Source: Elmis aenea (taxonomy: Eukaryota; Arthropoda; Insecta; Coleoptera; Elmidae). Taken from it: a stretch of DNA of 64,000 nt. Shown here piece by piece: positions 22,068 through 33,175 of this stretch. The notes beneath the pieces were generated by a model. It was given only the letters and a program-made list of their open reading frames with translations. It did not search any database and was not told the origin of the DNA. Every line of letters begins with the position of its first letter. The first letter of the stretch is position 1. A program made the position numbers and the translations under genes. The stretch covers positions 25,733,466-25,797,465 of the forward strand of contig OX393577.1 of assembly GCA_947652605.1 (NCBI GenBank). The letters run 5' to 3'.

Positions 22068-23659
22068 TACGGTGACCATCCGTACTGTATTATACAGTAC
22101 AGGGTGGGCTAATTTCGATGTTTTAATAGGGCATCTCGATAACTATAATAGGTTTCAAAAAACGGACCGCGCATCCTCGATCTCTGTTTTCAAGAAAAAG
22201 TTAATGGTGAAAACTAAAATTCGTTATCGTCTTTTGTTTTCGAGTTATCGCCGATAACTCGATTTTTCGACTTTTCGTTTTATGACTGTATCTCGCTGGT
22301 TTATGAAAATAAACAAAAATAATTTTGACGAACTACAGGCACTTTTTTGATAGGAATGCAGTGGCGTAGACAATTTTTCAAAAAAAAAACGAAATTCGAG
22401 TTGTGACATGAAGTTGAATTTTTTTAAATAGAACCCATAGTTGGCTATGACTTATTTAAATTCCGTATTTTTTTGTAATTTCAAATATAAAAGGGTTGAT
22501 TTATTTATTTTCAATAATACGCAAGTTACGGAGGTTTTTTAGTTTTTTTTTTAAAACAAAATTATAGTAGGCTGTGAAAACAAGAACAAAACAAAGTGTA
22601 AAACCTTTTAAAACTCATTTGGTACAAGTTACGAAGGTTTTGTAATTTGTTGTTGTGATAAACATTACAAAAATTTGAACATAAGATAAACTACAATAAA
22701 CTACATTCCGACTTTATCGTTTTCTTATTTTCGTATATTTATAATGTTTATCACAACAACAAATTACAAAACCTTCATAACTTGTACCAAATGAGTTTTA
22801 AAAGGTTTTACACCTTGTTTTGTTCTTGTTTTCACAGCCTACTATAATTTTGTTTTAAAAAAAAACTAAAAAACCTCCGTAACTTGCGTATTATTGAAAA
22901 TAAATAAATCAACCCTTTTATATTTGGAATGACAAAAAAATACGGAATTTAAATAAGTCATAGCCAACTATGGGTTCTATTTAAAAAAATACAACTTTAT
23001 GTCACAACTCGAATTTCTTTTTTTTGTTTGAAAAATTGTCTATGCCACTGCATTTCTAACAAAAAAGTGCCTGCAAAACGTCAAATTTATTTTTTTTTAT
23101 TTTCATAAACAAGCGAGATACAGTCATAAAACGAAAAGTCGAAAAATCGAGTTATCGGCGATAACTCGAAAACAAAAGACGATAACCAATTTTGTTTTCA
23201 CCATTTACTTTTTCTCGAAAAAAGAGATTGAGGATGCGCGGTCCGTTTTTTGATACCTCTTATAGTTACCGAGATTCCCTATTAAAACATCGAAATTTGC
23301 CCACCCTGTACAGTACTGTATTTTAAGGCGCTGTACTGTATAATTTAAACAGAAATAAATGTACTGTATTTTATTTTTTTGTACTGTATGTACCTACTGT
23401 ATTTTTAATGTAATGAAAATTGTGCTAAATATAACCCAACTTTTTACATAGCGCGAGCCACAAACATATAATTCAATATAATTTCCATCTTCAAAATTCG
23501 TGAGAGCACAAAAATAAACAAACTTCTTTCACATTTTTTGTTCCGTTCTTCCTAAAACACATTTTTTGTTCCGGTCTTCTTAAAAAAAAAAAGTGAAAGC
23601 AAAAAAAAACGTAATCCACGTTTGTTCTGTATTTTCGTCTAGAAATAGTGGTCACCGTA
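22068..23659. mobile_element. hAT-type element, TACGGTGACC ends, 1.6 kb with insert
   Basis: The ends are TACGGTGACCATCCG at 22068 and GTGGTCACCGTA ending at 23659. The 8-bp duplication CCTATGCT is present on both sides (22060-22067 and 23660-23667). Most of the interior is a later foldback insertion (22100-23308), leaving about 380 bp. A second element with the same terminus lies at 34808-36143. The hAT assignment rests on duplication length and on the GGTGACCATNCGTCC style of end. Confidence 0.85.
22100..23308. mobile_element. Large foldback of the CAGGGTG group, 1.2 kb
   Basis: It is bounded by TA (22098-22099 and 23309-23310). The arms begin CAGGGTGGGCTAATTTCGAT on the left and CAGGGTGGGCAAATTTCGAT on the right (other strand). 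They pair almost completely to a centre near 22710, for example GACCGCGCATCCTCGATCTC with its complement near 23230 and CGAGTTATCGCCGATAACTC with its complement near 23160. Arms are about 590 bp with only a few percent differences by eye, which suggests a fairly recent palindrome. There is no transposase. Confidence 0.9.
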
Positions 23660-23667
23660 CCTATGCT

Positions 23668-25468
23668 AAAAACAAGAAAAAAAAAGCATTATTCTGCCCA
23701 TTTGTAAATTCAGTGGCATTTACAAAAGTCAGCGTGTGATATATTTTAACACGATTTTTTAATTGAGGTAAGTATTTAATAGTTAGGGTTTATGTCGTCC
23801 GGGGTGGTCCCTGAGTTTACCGCCCTTCTTTATTAGAGTTGTCAACTTTTCATTTGTCCTAAAGCATATACAGATTGATAGAAAAAAGTGGGGGATGACA
23901 AAATTCACCGGTGATTTTTTCGAATTTTTGAATGCGAAGTTAGATAATATAGAGAACATTATTATCATCCAAAATTACACTTTTATGGCAGAACCTTTAC
24001 TGGTTTTAATATTTCTTATGAAATCGCCTCGCACCCACCATACAAAATTACTTTCACCGATAATTTCCGTCAAGGCAAAGGAACACTTACATAACACATT
24101 TAGAAAAATCACGAAAAAGTTGTAATATGAATTATAAACATAAAATCATAAATTCTAGAAAGTTATTAACAAAAAAGTTTAAAAAATAACATTTTATTAC
24201 AAAAATATATCTATATATCGGCTACATCAGTAGACCAAAAGTGCCGCCACAAAAGCAGTGCCGCCCGGGACGAACCGCCTCCCTATAGCTACGCTACTGT
24301 GTTGTAGTAGTTACAATCTTACAATATATGCAAATATAAGGCAATTTTAATCTGATTTTAAAGTATGGGTCAACCAATTAGTATGTATATGTAACATTGG
24401 TCAAAAACGTTTCAAAAATAAATATTTAAAACATTAAAACAAAATTTAAGAAATTAAAAAATCTTGAAAAATAAAACAAAAAATTTAAAAAACAGTACAA
24501 AAGGGTGCAGTTGACTTTTAAACGTCTATTTTTTCAAAAATTAAGTTCTGAGCTTATACGTCTTGTGTGAAAAAGCCCCCATTGTGCGAATTAAGTTTTA
24601 CGAAGTTCTGGTTTTGTATCTTTTTTGAAGAGTGTTTAAGTATAGAGGGTGTTTCAGACCACATGTACCAACACTTTTATTTGAAAATGCAACGTCTAAC
24701 AAAGATGGGGGAAAAAATGATTACAAAAGTGCATATGTAGAATTGACTGACGCTATAGCGGTTTTTGTGATTAAACCGGAAGTGACCAAATCCGGAAGTA
24801 ACTTTAAAACCTAAATGGAACCTTCCGGTTTTTATTGTATAATTAGAAAGATATTTAATAAAAAAACACTTTTTACTTCAATTTTTTTTGATTATCAGTA
24901 TAGTTTATAATCAATCCATTGGACTTAAATCATAACAACATTTAAAACCCTATTCGCATATAACTGAGTTCTTGGCACCCCCTTTTTTTCTTGTTTTGTA
25001 TTTAATTAAATGAAATTTTAGACATATGATATGTATGTAAAAACTACCCGATTATTTGAACATATGTACATTATTGTTTTACTTCTGGTTCCACCGGAAA
25101 TGACCCTAACTTTATTATTTCAAATAGAACACCTCAAAAGTTTAAAGATAATTATTGTGCATTTAATGAGGTGTAAACCATATTTGAAAGCTTTAGGGTA
25201 GTTATGCAAAAGGCTTAAATGATAACACGTATATATATTTTTGTATAAGTTTGTGGAATACAGTGGCATAATCGCAATACAGTTTACATAAAATTAAAAA
25301 TTAAATACAAACAAAAATTACACAGAAGACATTAAAGGTTTAATTTTTTGAACCGAAAGTATCTACTGCATTTAATAATAAAAAACATATTGACCAGTAA
25401 CACTGAAAAAATAATCAGCTACTTCAAAAAGAAATGGGCGGTAAAAATAGAATTATTCGAACACTTAC
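23668..25468 (-). other. Netrin intron with hAT-like debris
   Basis: A hAT-style end reading GCCTCCCTATAGCTACGCTACTG lies at about 24278-24299 (CAGTAGCGTAGC on the minus strand), with GC-rich CCGCCCGGGACG inside it and CGTCCGGGGTGGTCC at 23794. No partner end was found. At 24644-24840 a repeat terminus GAGGGTGTTTCAGACCAC is followed by ACCGGAAGTGACC; related sequence with CCGGAAGTG occurs at 50310-50370. Nothing coding was recognised. Confidence 0.45.
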
Positions 25469-25537
25469 CGAAATCTCTTTTGCAATATTTGTTTAGGTTT
25501 AATCTTCTCGTCTGTGCCTTGCATTTTCCACAATGAT
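25469..25537 (-). CDS. Net: Netrin, internal exon opening the NTR domain
   Basis: This 69-bp exon has acceptor TATGTTTGCAG above 25537 and donor TTTCG|GTAAGTG. It encodes HCGKCKAQTKRLNLNKYCKR followed by DF, with two bases at the start and one at the end belonging to split codons. The motif CGKC-x-x-x-x-KR-x-N-x-x-KYCKRD is the hallmark start of the netrin NTR domain and carries its first three cysteines. With the next two exons it gives 138 complete residues and all six domain cysteines. The preceding exon must end in phase 1 and should carry the last laminin-EGF repeat (GYQQSRS-like). I did not find it to the right in this window, so the gene is partial here. The intron to the next exon is 5,693 bp. 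Confidence 0.92.
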
Positions 25538-26082
25538 CTGCAAACATAAAAAAAAATGTTTTTGGTTAATCAGTACCTACTGAAGGTAAACAAGTTTCAA
25601 CAATTTGGGTATGCTCATATTATAACTTTTTATTTAAAAATAACCTGTAGCAGCTGAAACTAGACGTCGTTATAATTTTGTTTGTGTATAACAATCTAGC
25701 AACGATTGAGGTATACACATACAGTATTGCCATAATAGTCGATTAAACGTTAAATGATGATCGACAATTAATTAAAATAGGAAATTGCCTTGAATTTTAA
25801 AATCGATCTAAGAAGATCGATAGACGCAAACTCAATTACCGATAAACAACACCGCAAATTACACTCAAGTCTTGTTGCGCTGAGAAGTAATTACGATTTT
25901 ATAGATAAGAAAATTAACAAAGATGAAAATGTTAATTAAAAGTACAATAATTTATTACAGAAAATTCAATTGCGTTTTTTGTTTGTGAAGTCGCTGTTTA
26001 TTACGTGTACATTTTTGACTACAGCATCTTCACTAGAAGATTTAAAAAAATGTATTGCTAAATACTCTATAACCATACATAT

Positions 26083-26481
26083 TGTAACGTCCACGTGGTT
26101 CGAATTCATTTACACAAACAATAAATACGGCCGACTGTTCGTTTAGTTTTTTATTTAGACAAAAGACGCCATAAACACATAAAAAAATTTACGTAAACCG
26201 GAATAACGTTACAAAGTCACTATTTATGTACACTCAGACTTCAGACTAACGTGACATTTCATCCATTACTCCTAGCTGATCTCTGACTGACTGCCTGTTC
26301 GACCCAAGCGCGCCCGCCTATATACACTCGAGCATTCGCGAAAGTTCCATTCAAAGAATGCTCTAGGCGTGTCAAATAGTCTGGTACGTTTGGCGCACTT
26401 TCACTTTTAGAGCGTTGCAGTGGTCACCATGCATAACGTCATGTCCGCAGGGTTGCATCTCCTGTAGGTGTACGCGTTACA
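26083..26481 (-). mobile_element. Solo LTR, 399 bp
   Basis: The plus strand starts TGTAACGTCC and ends CGCGTTACA, giving the TG...CA inverted ends of an LTR. It matches, in reverse orientation, the LTR at 33820-34247: the TATATA box before GGCGGGCGCG, the GACTGACTG-type initiator, the AGAATGCTCTAGGCGTGTC block and the GTGGTCACCATGCAT block. No internal retroelement sequence is attached. Flanking 4-bp sequences are ATAT and GTAT, so the target duplication is absent or mutated. Confidence 0.8.
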
Positions 26482-26642
26482 GTATTAAAGGCTGATCAAA
26501 GTAATTAATGTCTTGTTATTGCTGTTTCCAAACCGTTTAACATGAAGTTGGTTTAATGGAATATTTATGAGTGTAAACAGGGTCGGCGCAAGGGTGCCTG
26601 GCGCCCCCATATATTGTCTAAATGTGCGTATGTGTTTATATA

Positions 26643-27883
26643 CAGGGTGATTCATAAATATCTCGAGAAACTTTGGAAGGTAATTCCTTATCAAAAATTA
26701 GGGGGTCTTTTTTATAATTTTTTTCCTAAAATGTCTTCTTTCTGAGTTACACCCCCATTAAGATGGTCCGTGATACTTAGTAAGTTTTCATTTTATTTCT
26801 CAAATTTGGAGAAATGTGGAAATATGAATAGTGGTAGATGTATGTTATTTATTAAAAGGTTTTCAACATTAATATTTTCAATGATCTCCCACCTTCACAA
26901 GGGGTTGGTTTTTGTATCAGAACATTTTGGAAGGTAGAAATTTTGCTGTTAATTTTTTTTAGTTCTTAATTTATTTAAAACCTTTTTTAATTCTTTCATT
27001 TTTTTTCGCAAAACCTACAATTTTTGATTAAAAACTAAAATAAGTAAACATGCACCATTAAATATTTTAAAATAAAATGATTCATTTTGGTGTTTACCGT
27101 GGTCAGTGGCGTAGCGACATGGGGGCAAAGGTGGTATTAATATTAACGCCCCGAGCACCAGTTTTGAGGGGCACCGCAAAGACAAAATATTTTTGTGTTT
27201 ATTTTACTTATTTAAAGTCAGAAAACTAAAATGCCATTATGATTTTAAAATTGGTTCTCATTTTCATTAGAGTGTATTTGAATAAGTAACACAACATTTT
27301 ACTTGAAACTCACAAACTTCAATAAAAATACGGACAAGGGAGGGCGCAAAAAATAATATGCCCCGGGCGCCATTTAACCTTGCCACACCACTAAGCGTGT
27401 TCTGTACATATTGAGTAAAAGTGACAATGTTTTCGTGTTTATTTGGTGGTACATGTTCACTTATTTTATTTTTTACTCAAAAACTGTAGTTTTGCGATAA
27501 AAATTAAGATATGAAAATGTTTCTAAATGAATCAAGGTTTTAAAAAAACACTTTTCAAATGCAAAAATTTAACCATCCAGGTCGTTATAAAAAAATTAAA
27601 AAAACAGGGGTTGTACTTTTCAGGCCCTTGTAAAGGTAGGAAATGATTGAAAATATTACTATGGTACATCTTTTAATAAAAGCAAAAAACAATTACTTAA
27701 TGTCATTTTCCTACATTTCTCCAAATTTGAGAAATAAAATAACAGCTTCTATTTACCGTTCCCTTTAGTGGGTGTAACTCCGAAAGAAGACGTTTTCGGA
27801 AAACATTTTATAAAAAAGACCTTAACATTCGATATAATAGAAATTATCTCCCGAGGTTTTTCGCAATATTTATGACCGGCATA
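26643..27883. mobile_element. Foldback of the CAGGGTG group inside a hAT element
   Basis: The left end is TA-CAGGGTGATTCATAAATAT. The arms pair at CTTTCTGAGTTACACCCCCA (26738) with TGGGTGTAACTCCGAAAGAA (27770), and at CTCAAATTTGGAGAAATGTG with its complement near 27725. The right terminus is decayed (ATATTTATGACCGGCATA). A further hAT-type MITE (27104-27393) sits near the centre. A half copy of the same family lies at 54690-55086. Confidence 0.8.
27104..27393. mobile_element. hAT-type MITE, 290 bp
   Basis: The left end is CAGTGGCGTAGCGACATGGG and the right end is CCTTGCCACACCACTA, with GC-rich subterminal CGCCCCGAGCACC and GCCCCGGGCGCC. The flanking octamers ACCGTGGT (27096-27103) and AGCGTGTT (27394-27401) agree in six of eight positions, an acceptable aged target duplication. 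It is the third level of nesting here. Confidence 0.7.
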
Positions 27884-28449
27884 TTTATAAAAATATTACA
27901 CCATTATTTATAATCATTATAATTTTTTAAAATTAAATAAAGTTAATATAATACATTTGTATACATATATTATATAAACTTTACTCTTTTTTACGAGGAA
28001 ATCTGGCGCCCCCATTTCCTGGCACCCCTAGGCAATTGCCTAGACTCGACCCTGAGTGTAAAGCAACTGTCCTCTTCCTTAAAAAATAGCTTTTCTTCTC
28101 TTAAAATATGTTAATACCTTTGCTAGATATCATCGAAAAACTACAACAATTTTTTTAAAGATATATTATGGCATTTAGCAATACATTCTATAAGATCTAA
28201 TACATTTATATAAACAATTCAAAGTAAACTTTACATACAGTGCTGCGCAAAAGTATAAAAACAGGCAAACATCTAGAATACTATCAAAGATATTACAATG
28301 AAATATGGTATCTGACCATAATCGTTTGTTCCAGATTCGATGAGCGCATTGACGCTGAAACACGACTTTCGGATTAAGCGGAAACTGACCCAAACTTTGA
28401 AATTTGAAATTAAAATAAAACAGCCTTTATATTTTTATAATTTGGGAAT

Positions 28450-30314
28450 CAGGGCCCGATCCAGGGGGGCGCGAGCAGGGCAACTGCCCAGAGCGGCAAA
28501 TTTGGGGGCGGCAAAATTGATAGAAAGAGAAAATTAAAAATCAATAAAAACCAATAAAAAGCAGAGTATACAGAAATACATCAGAGTATTAGTGTACTTT
28601 AGAGTAGGTACAATGATAGTTCTCCGATGGTAAAGCGTTTAGGATTAGTTTAAAGTTAATCATTCCACTTTAAAATTTATTTTCATTCTAATTCTCTTAC
28701 TTAATGTTACTTACTATGTTTTACATACAAGGTTGACTGAGAGTATTGTACAAAAGGACTTTACCATAAGGGCATAAGGTGATCATTCGTCCCCGATTTT
28801 CGGGGACAGTCCCCGAAACAAGACCCAAGTCCCGGATAATTCTTGTCCTGATTTACATAATTTTCTCATGAATTTTTAAAATAATTAATGGAAGCTATGG
28901 TACGGCATTGCTGCAAAATTATGCAAATCCTATAGTCTGGCAATATTGTAACAGTGTAATCGCTCATTGGAAACGAAAACGGAATAGGAGGAAGTTTTGA
29001 AATGAGCAAAACTGTACGAGTTTTAACTTTCCGCTCTTTCATTGAATTTTGCATGATTTCCGCGAAAATTCGTCGAGTTTTTTTTCATAACCCTTGGTTA
29101 GTGTCCCCGAAACATGTGAGAAAAAATTGGACACCTTACTTTAGCATGCAAAATTAATTCGTTGCAAGTGTTGGCTCTCCTGATCATTTTACGACGTAAA
29201 ATTACGACGTAATTTTATAAAAGATGAAAAATTTGCGTTTTAAATTATTTTTTATGGGTAAAACTTGATCTTCCTTATTTATTATCATATTTCGGCGATT
29301 TTTTAAAATTATTCTCATCGATTGGCCAAATTGTACTGTGAAAAATTATTCTTTACCTGTCAAATAACTTTAAGGTGCGACCTCGTAAATTTTGGAAAGC
29401 GCGTGTAGCGTAAAATGACACATAATATGAGAACTTTTTTTAATTTATATAAATAGGTCACTACTATATCAAGACGAAATTATTACAAAATATTAACGAA
29501 GTTTTTGCAACAAACAGAACTCAGATATCTTTGTCTTTGTAGCGTCCTGGCGTGTAGAGTTTTTTTAAACACTGTTATTTTCCGAAAATGATGCCAACTG
29601 CACTTTTAAAATTTAGATCACATTAAACTTACCTTCATGCAAGATATAATAGCGCTTATTTATTTCCCATTTCATATTTATTCAGTAAAAATTTCAAATA
29701 ATTCTAGAAAAGTGAGAAATGCCTATAAAAATTTAAAAATTGTGCCATTTTGCTGATGTTAACACATGGGAACGAAAATGGTAACCAAATTGAAAATGCA
29801 AGTGAAGAATCTTAAGTAGTTTTTGATTATAAAAAACTTTTATGTTTACACTTTTGTCGTAAAATAATCATGGAAGCCAATATTTGCAAATATTTAATTT
29901 TGCATGGTATAGTCCTTGGTACGATATTTTCAGTCAACATCCTGTATATTGTGATATATGTAATATCAATCTGTCGTTGCATATAATAATAATTTGAATA
30001 TCCCTCGCGAAGCAGTAAAATATTTAATTTTTATGTTGTTTTTTTATTAATTTAAAAAAAATATTTTGTGTTGTTTCTTTTTTTTTTAAAGAAAAAACAT
30101 GTACCTATCTCCTACTTATATTTTTCATTTTATGTTACTGATTTTTATGGATTTAAATTTTTTTATGAAACAAAAGACTTGTTATTCAATAAATACCTGC
30201 AAAAATTACACTCACTGCAAAACATTATACTTAAAAAAAATAATTTATAATTAAATATAAAGGGCGGCAAAATCATTTTTGCCCAGGGCGGCGGAAAAGC
30301 TAGATCGGGCCCTG
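28450..30314. mobile_element. hAT-type element, 1.87 kb
   Basis: The ends are CAGGGCCCGATCCAGGGGGG at 28450 and AAAGCTAGATCGGGCCCTG ending at 30314. Flanks are TTTGGGAAT and TTTGGGAT, an 8-bp duplication with one extra base. The uninterrupted copy of the target repeat at about 567-580 (GAATCCAAAAATG) confirms the insertion. Subterminal GGGCGGCAAAAT and GGCAAATTTGGGGGCGGC are repeated. No transposase domain was recognised inside; a possible nested element with TAAGGTG ends is at 28775-29138. Confidence 0.82.
28775..29138. mobile_element. Possible nested hAT-like MITE
   Basis: TAAGGTGATCATTCGTCCCC on the left and TTGGACACCTTA on the right form short inverted ends. Subterminal CGGGGACAGTCCCCG is palindromic, and TGTCCCCGAAACATG recurs at the right. 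No convincing target duplication is visible, so this is tentative. Confidence 0.4.
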
Positions 30315-30715
30315 TTTGGGATTCCTCTTCAAATTTGTATTAAAAAGTTTATGGGGTTATAAAGGTCTAAACCATTTTCGTAAAATTTACATTTTTATGA
30401 AACAGAACCTTCCAAATTTTTCAAGATTTGAAAACTTTAAATAGGTAGTAAAAATTTGTTTGAAAGTTAAACTGACAATAGATTATTTAACAATAATTAA
30501 CAATATTAAAAGGATGATTTTTAAGCTTGGTCAACGAAAACATATTTTTCTTTAATAAAACACCCTATAATTTTATGACAATTTAATAGAGATTTTAATT
30601 GTCCTTCAAAGACATTGAGTATGTTTATTACCTAAAGTTGATATTTTATTGTTAATTATTAGGGCAACGTAATATTTTGAAGTAGACTATACAGGTAGAC
30701 AGCGGTAATTTTGGA
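30315..30715. repeat. Second copy of the 1-610 repeat (reverse orientation)
   Basis: GTTAATTATTAGGGCAACGT near 30652 and GTAGACAGCGGTAA near 30695 are the reverse complements of 195-180 and 155-143. The copy continues left of the hAT insertion at 28395-28449 (TATATTTTTATAATTTGGGA). Confidence 0.72.
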
Positions 30716-33175
30716 ACCCCTGACAAGAAAACAAAAAAATTATAATTTTACCTTTAACCTATGAATATTAAATTTTTTTTTATAGTGAATTATCAGGAAG
30801 TCTGTAATTTATTTAATAATTTACATCGGATCGGCAGCCAATAACACGTGCTAGGTTACCGACACTTTACAACGATAAAATAAGACATCATTTATTACAA
30901 CAACAAAAAAGTCATTAATGTATATGCCAAGATAGTAAATACAAAATTAAATCGGTGTGGACACTAAAACAAGGAATATATTAAAAGAAAATATTCGGCA
31001 CTGTCAAAAAGAAGTAACAGTAAACGAATAAAACATTTTAGTGATTATGTTTACTGTCTTCACTATTGTCTACTACTAATTGGTTGGAGAAAAAACTTGA
31101 CGGCATTTTTAGAATATTTGTCGTTTTTAAAGCTTGTAGTGTTGACAAGTTAGTAATATTTTTAACTGTATTTTAAGTTATAGCAGACCCAAGTCATAAA
31201 TTACGAGGTACTGAAAAATTCCTGAAGCTAAAATAAACAACACTAATACTGAGACTCTACGTATGTCTTTAATTTGTTATCATAAAGATGTTGTAGGGTG
31301 TAGGCAATGTTTTTTAAATTTATATATTTGCAAACTATAAAACTAATTTTTAATTTAATAAAACCTATTTAATAAAATATATTTTTGACTACTATAACAA
31401 AGTGTTAGCCTTAATTATTTACACGAATTTGTTTAATTAAAGCGTTGTTATAGCAAAAAGACTAAATTTTAAGATTGATAAAAATTGTTTAGGTGTGAAT
31501 TCTCGCATCTTAGTACCTATTGGCGATTAGCTTTAAAACAGACAACTTTTTTAAATAATCCAAATAATAGTGTGTCCTAGAGATGGTGGGAGTCATTCTT
31601 TTTGGTGAATCGATTCTTTTGATTCAGATCACAAAACTAAATCGTTCTTAAAGAATCGTTCAAAATAATCGCCGTTCTGGTTCATTTTAAATGATATCAA
31701 GCGAATTTCGACTTTACCCGTAATAAAAAGGCAAAGGAATCGATGAACAGTTCACTTGTTCATTGAGAGTCGACTCTGATGAATCGTGCAAGTGAATCGT
31801 TCAGTTTGAACGGTTCCTTCGCGATTGCCCCGTGTCCGTATGTTTTAAATTTATCAACGTCGTTAATTTCGTGCTCCATTTTAAAGCTAAATTTATTACG
31901 ACAATATCTTTATTTTTGTTGTGTATTGATATAAACAAGATTTTACATTTAATTTTAAGTATTATTCATCATTATCTTTATACATTCAGTCGTACGGTTG
32001 GAGGTTAAGTCGTTATTAAGATAATTTTTAATAACATAAATTACCTTTCAATCCTATTTCATTGTACCATGTTTTAAAATTATATTTGTGATAAAGCTAA
32101 TAGGATAATATTTCATTTAAATAATCACTGATAACTTATTTGAATTAATTTATTAAAAATATTCAAGTGCACACACTAGCGTAAGAAGGAAAGATTTATT
32201 TATTTTAAAACGGTATTAAAATCTACGTTTGCAGTTTTACGATCTGCCAGATCGACGACGCTTTTAACACTTAAATTTGTTGTTACTTTCCCGCTTATAC
32301 GACACAACTATTTAAAGACCGAGACAGATAGATACGCGATAAGAAAATGTTCTGTTTGTAATGTGCCGTGTACTTCTCGCAAAGGAATGCAGTTGGAAGA
32401 TATTCCACGATCAGTTTTGCGTACAGAATTTGTCCGATGGAATTTCTTTACAATTTGCTTTATATGTCTTAAGTTAAGTAAAAACATGAGACACTAAAAT
32501 GCAAAGTACCTGCTTGTTATTTTCCACTAATAGATGGCGGTGAAATTTTATTTTGGCAATTAAAATTACTCATTTTCGTAGCTACTGCAACACAACGAAA
32601 AATGAAATAAATAAAAGGTAATGTTTTATTACAAAATAGTGTTTAATAAAACGAGAGATAAAGGCTTTTAAAAATTAATAAATTATTGTGACAAAAATAA
32701 GCTGCTCCAGTTTAAGATATTGCAACGCTCAAAAACCAGACTCGTTTGTACGAAACAATTTATCAGAATATAATGGGTTTAAATTAAATGTCAACAGAAA
32801 ACGAGCGCCACTTTTTATTATAGCAACTAATTTCTTGTGAACATTTTAGAAATAAACTGTCGACTCATTTTATTTTATTTTGTTTTGCTGCTTTATAAAA
32901 TCGATTAATGCTTTGGTGTTAGATTTTTATTTTGATCGTGGCCGATTAACTGGTCTCAACTGCGGATTTTGTTAAATGATCATATTTAAAAATAGAAGTT
33001 TATTATAGCCGGGCTTATTAGATATTGCTTTACCGCAACCAAAAGATTCTTTTTTGGTTTATAGTATGGAACTTTAACAAACAAAATGTGACTGAGTAGA
33101 ATGTAGACCAATAATTGACGAAGTTATATGTTTGTGTTTATGGGTGTATTTTTGGTGTATTTTTGTTGTATATAC
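30716..33175 (-). other. Putative Netrin intron, mostly unrecognised
   Basis: A hAT-like end may start at 31573 (TAGAGATGGTGGGAGTCATT, followed by repeated GAATCGATTC-type motifs up to about 31815), but no partner was found. One short open frame with paired cysteines is listed separately at 32333-32497. Confidence 0.4.
32333..32497 (+). other. Unrecognised short frame with paired cysteines
   Basis: The frame follows an AG at 32325-32327 and reads YAIRKCSVCNVPCTSRKGMQ, then LEDIPRSVLRTEFVRW, then ICFICLKLSKN before TAA. The C-x2-C, the IP-R-x5-FVRW segment and the later C-x2-C vaguely recall a THAP-type DNA-binding domain, but the final C-x2-H is absent and I cannot assign a family. It could be a transposon fragment or a small exon. 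Confidence 0.25.

Larger units (their letters stand above)
26578..28054. mobile_element. hAT-type element, 1.48 kb, filled by nested repeats
   Basis: The 8-bp target duplication AGTGTAAA is perfect (26570-26577 and 28055-28062). The ends are CAGGGTCGGCGCAAGGGTGC at 26578 and GCCTAGACTCGACCCTG ending at 28054. Subterminal TGGCGCCCCCAT occurs in the same orientation at both ends. Almost the whole interior is a younger foldback (26643-27883). What remains of the hAT element is about 240 bp with no transposase. Confidence 0.88.

Noticed and set aside
22094..23314. ACAGT pentamers as a 5-bp target duplication of the large foldback
   Set aside because: The same flanks fit a TA duplication, as in the related element at 45860. 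The extra match comes from the surrounding palindromic host sequence.
25348..25536. Plus-strand open frame of 62 codons
   Set aside because: It is antisense to the 69-bp Netrin exon.
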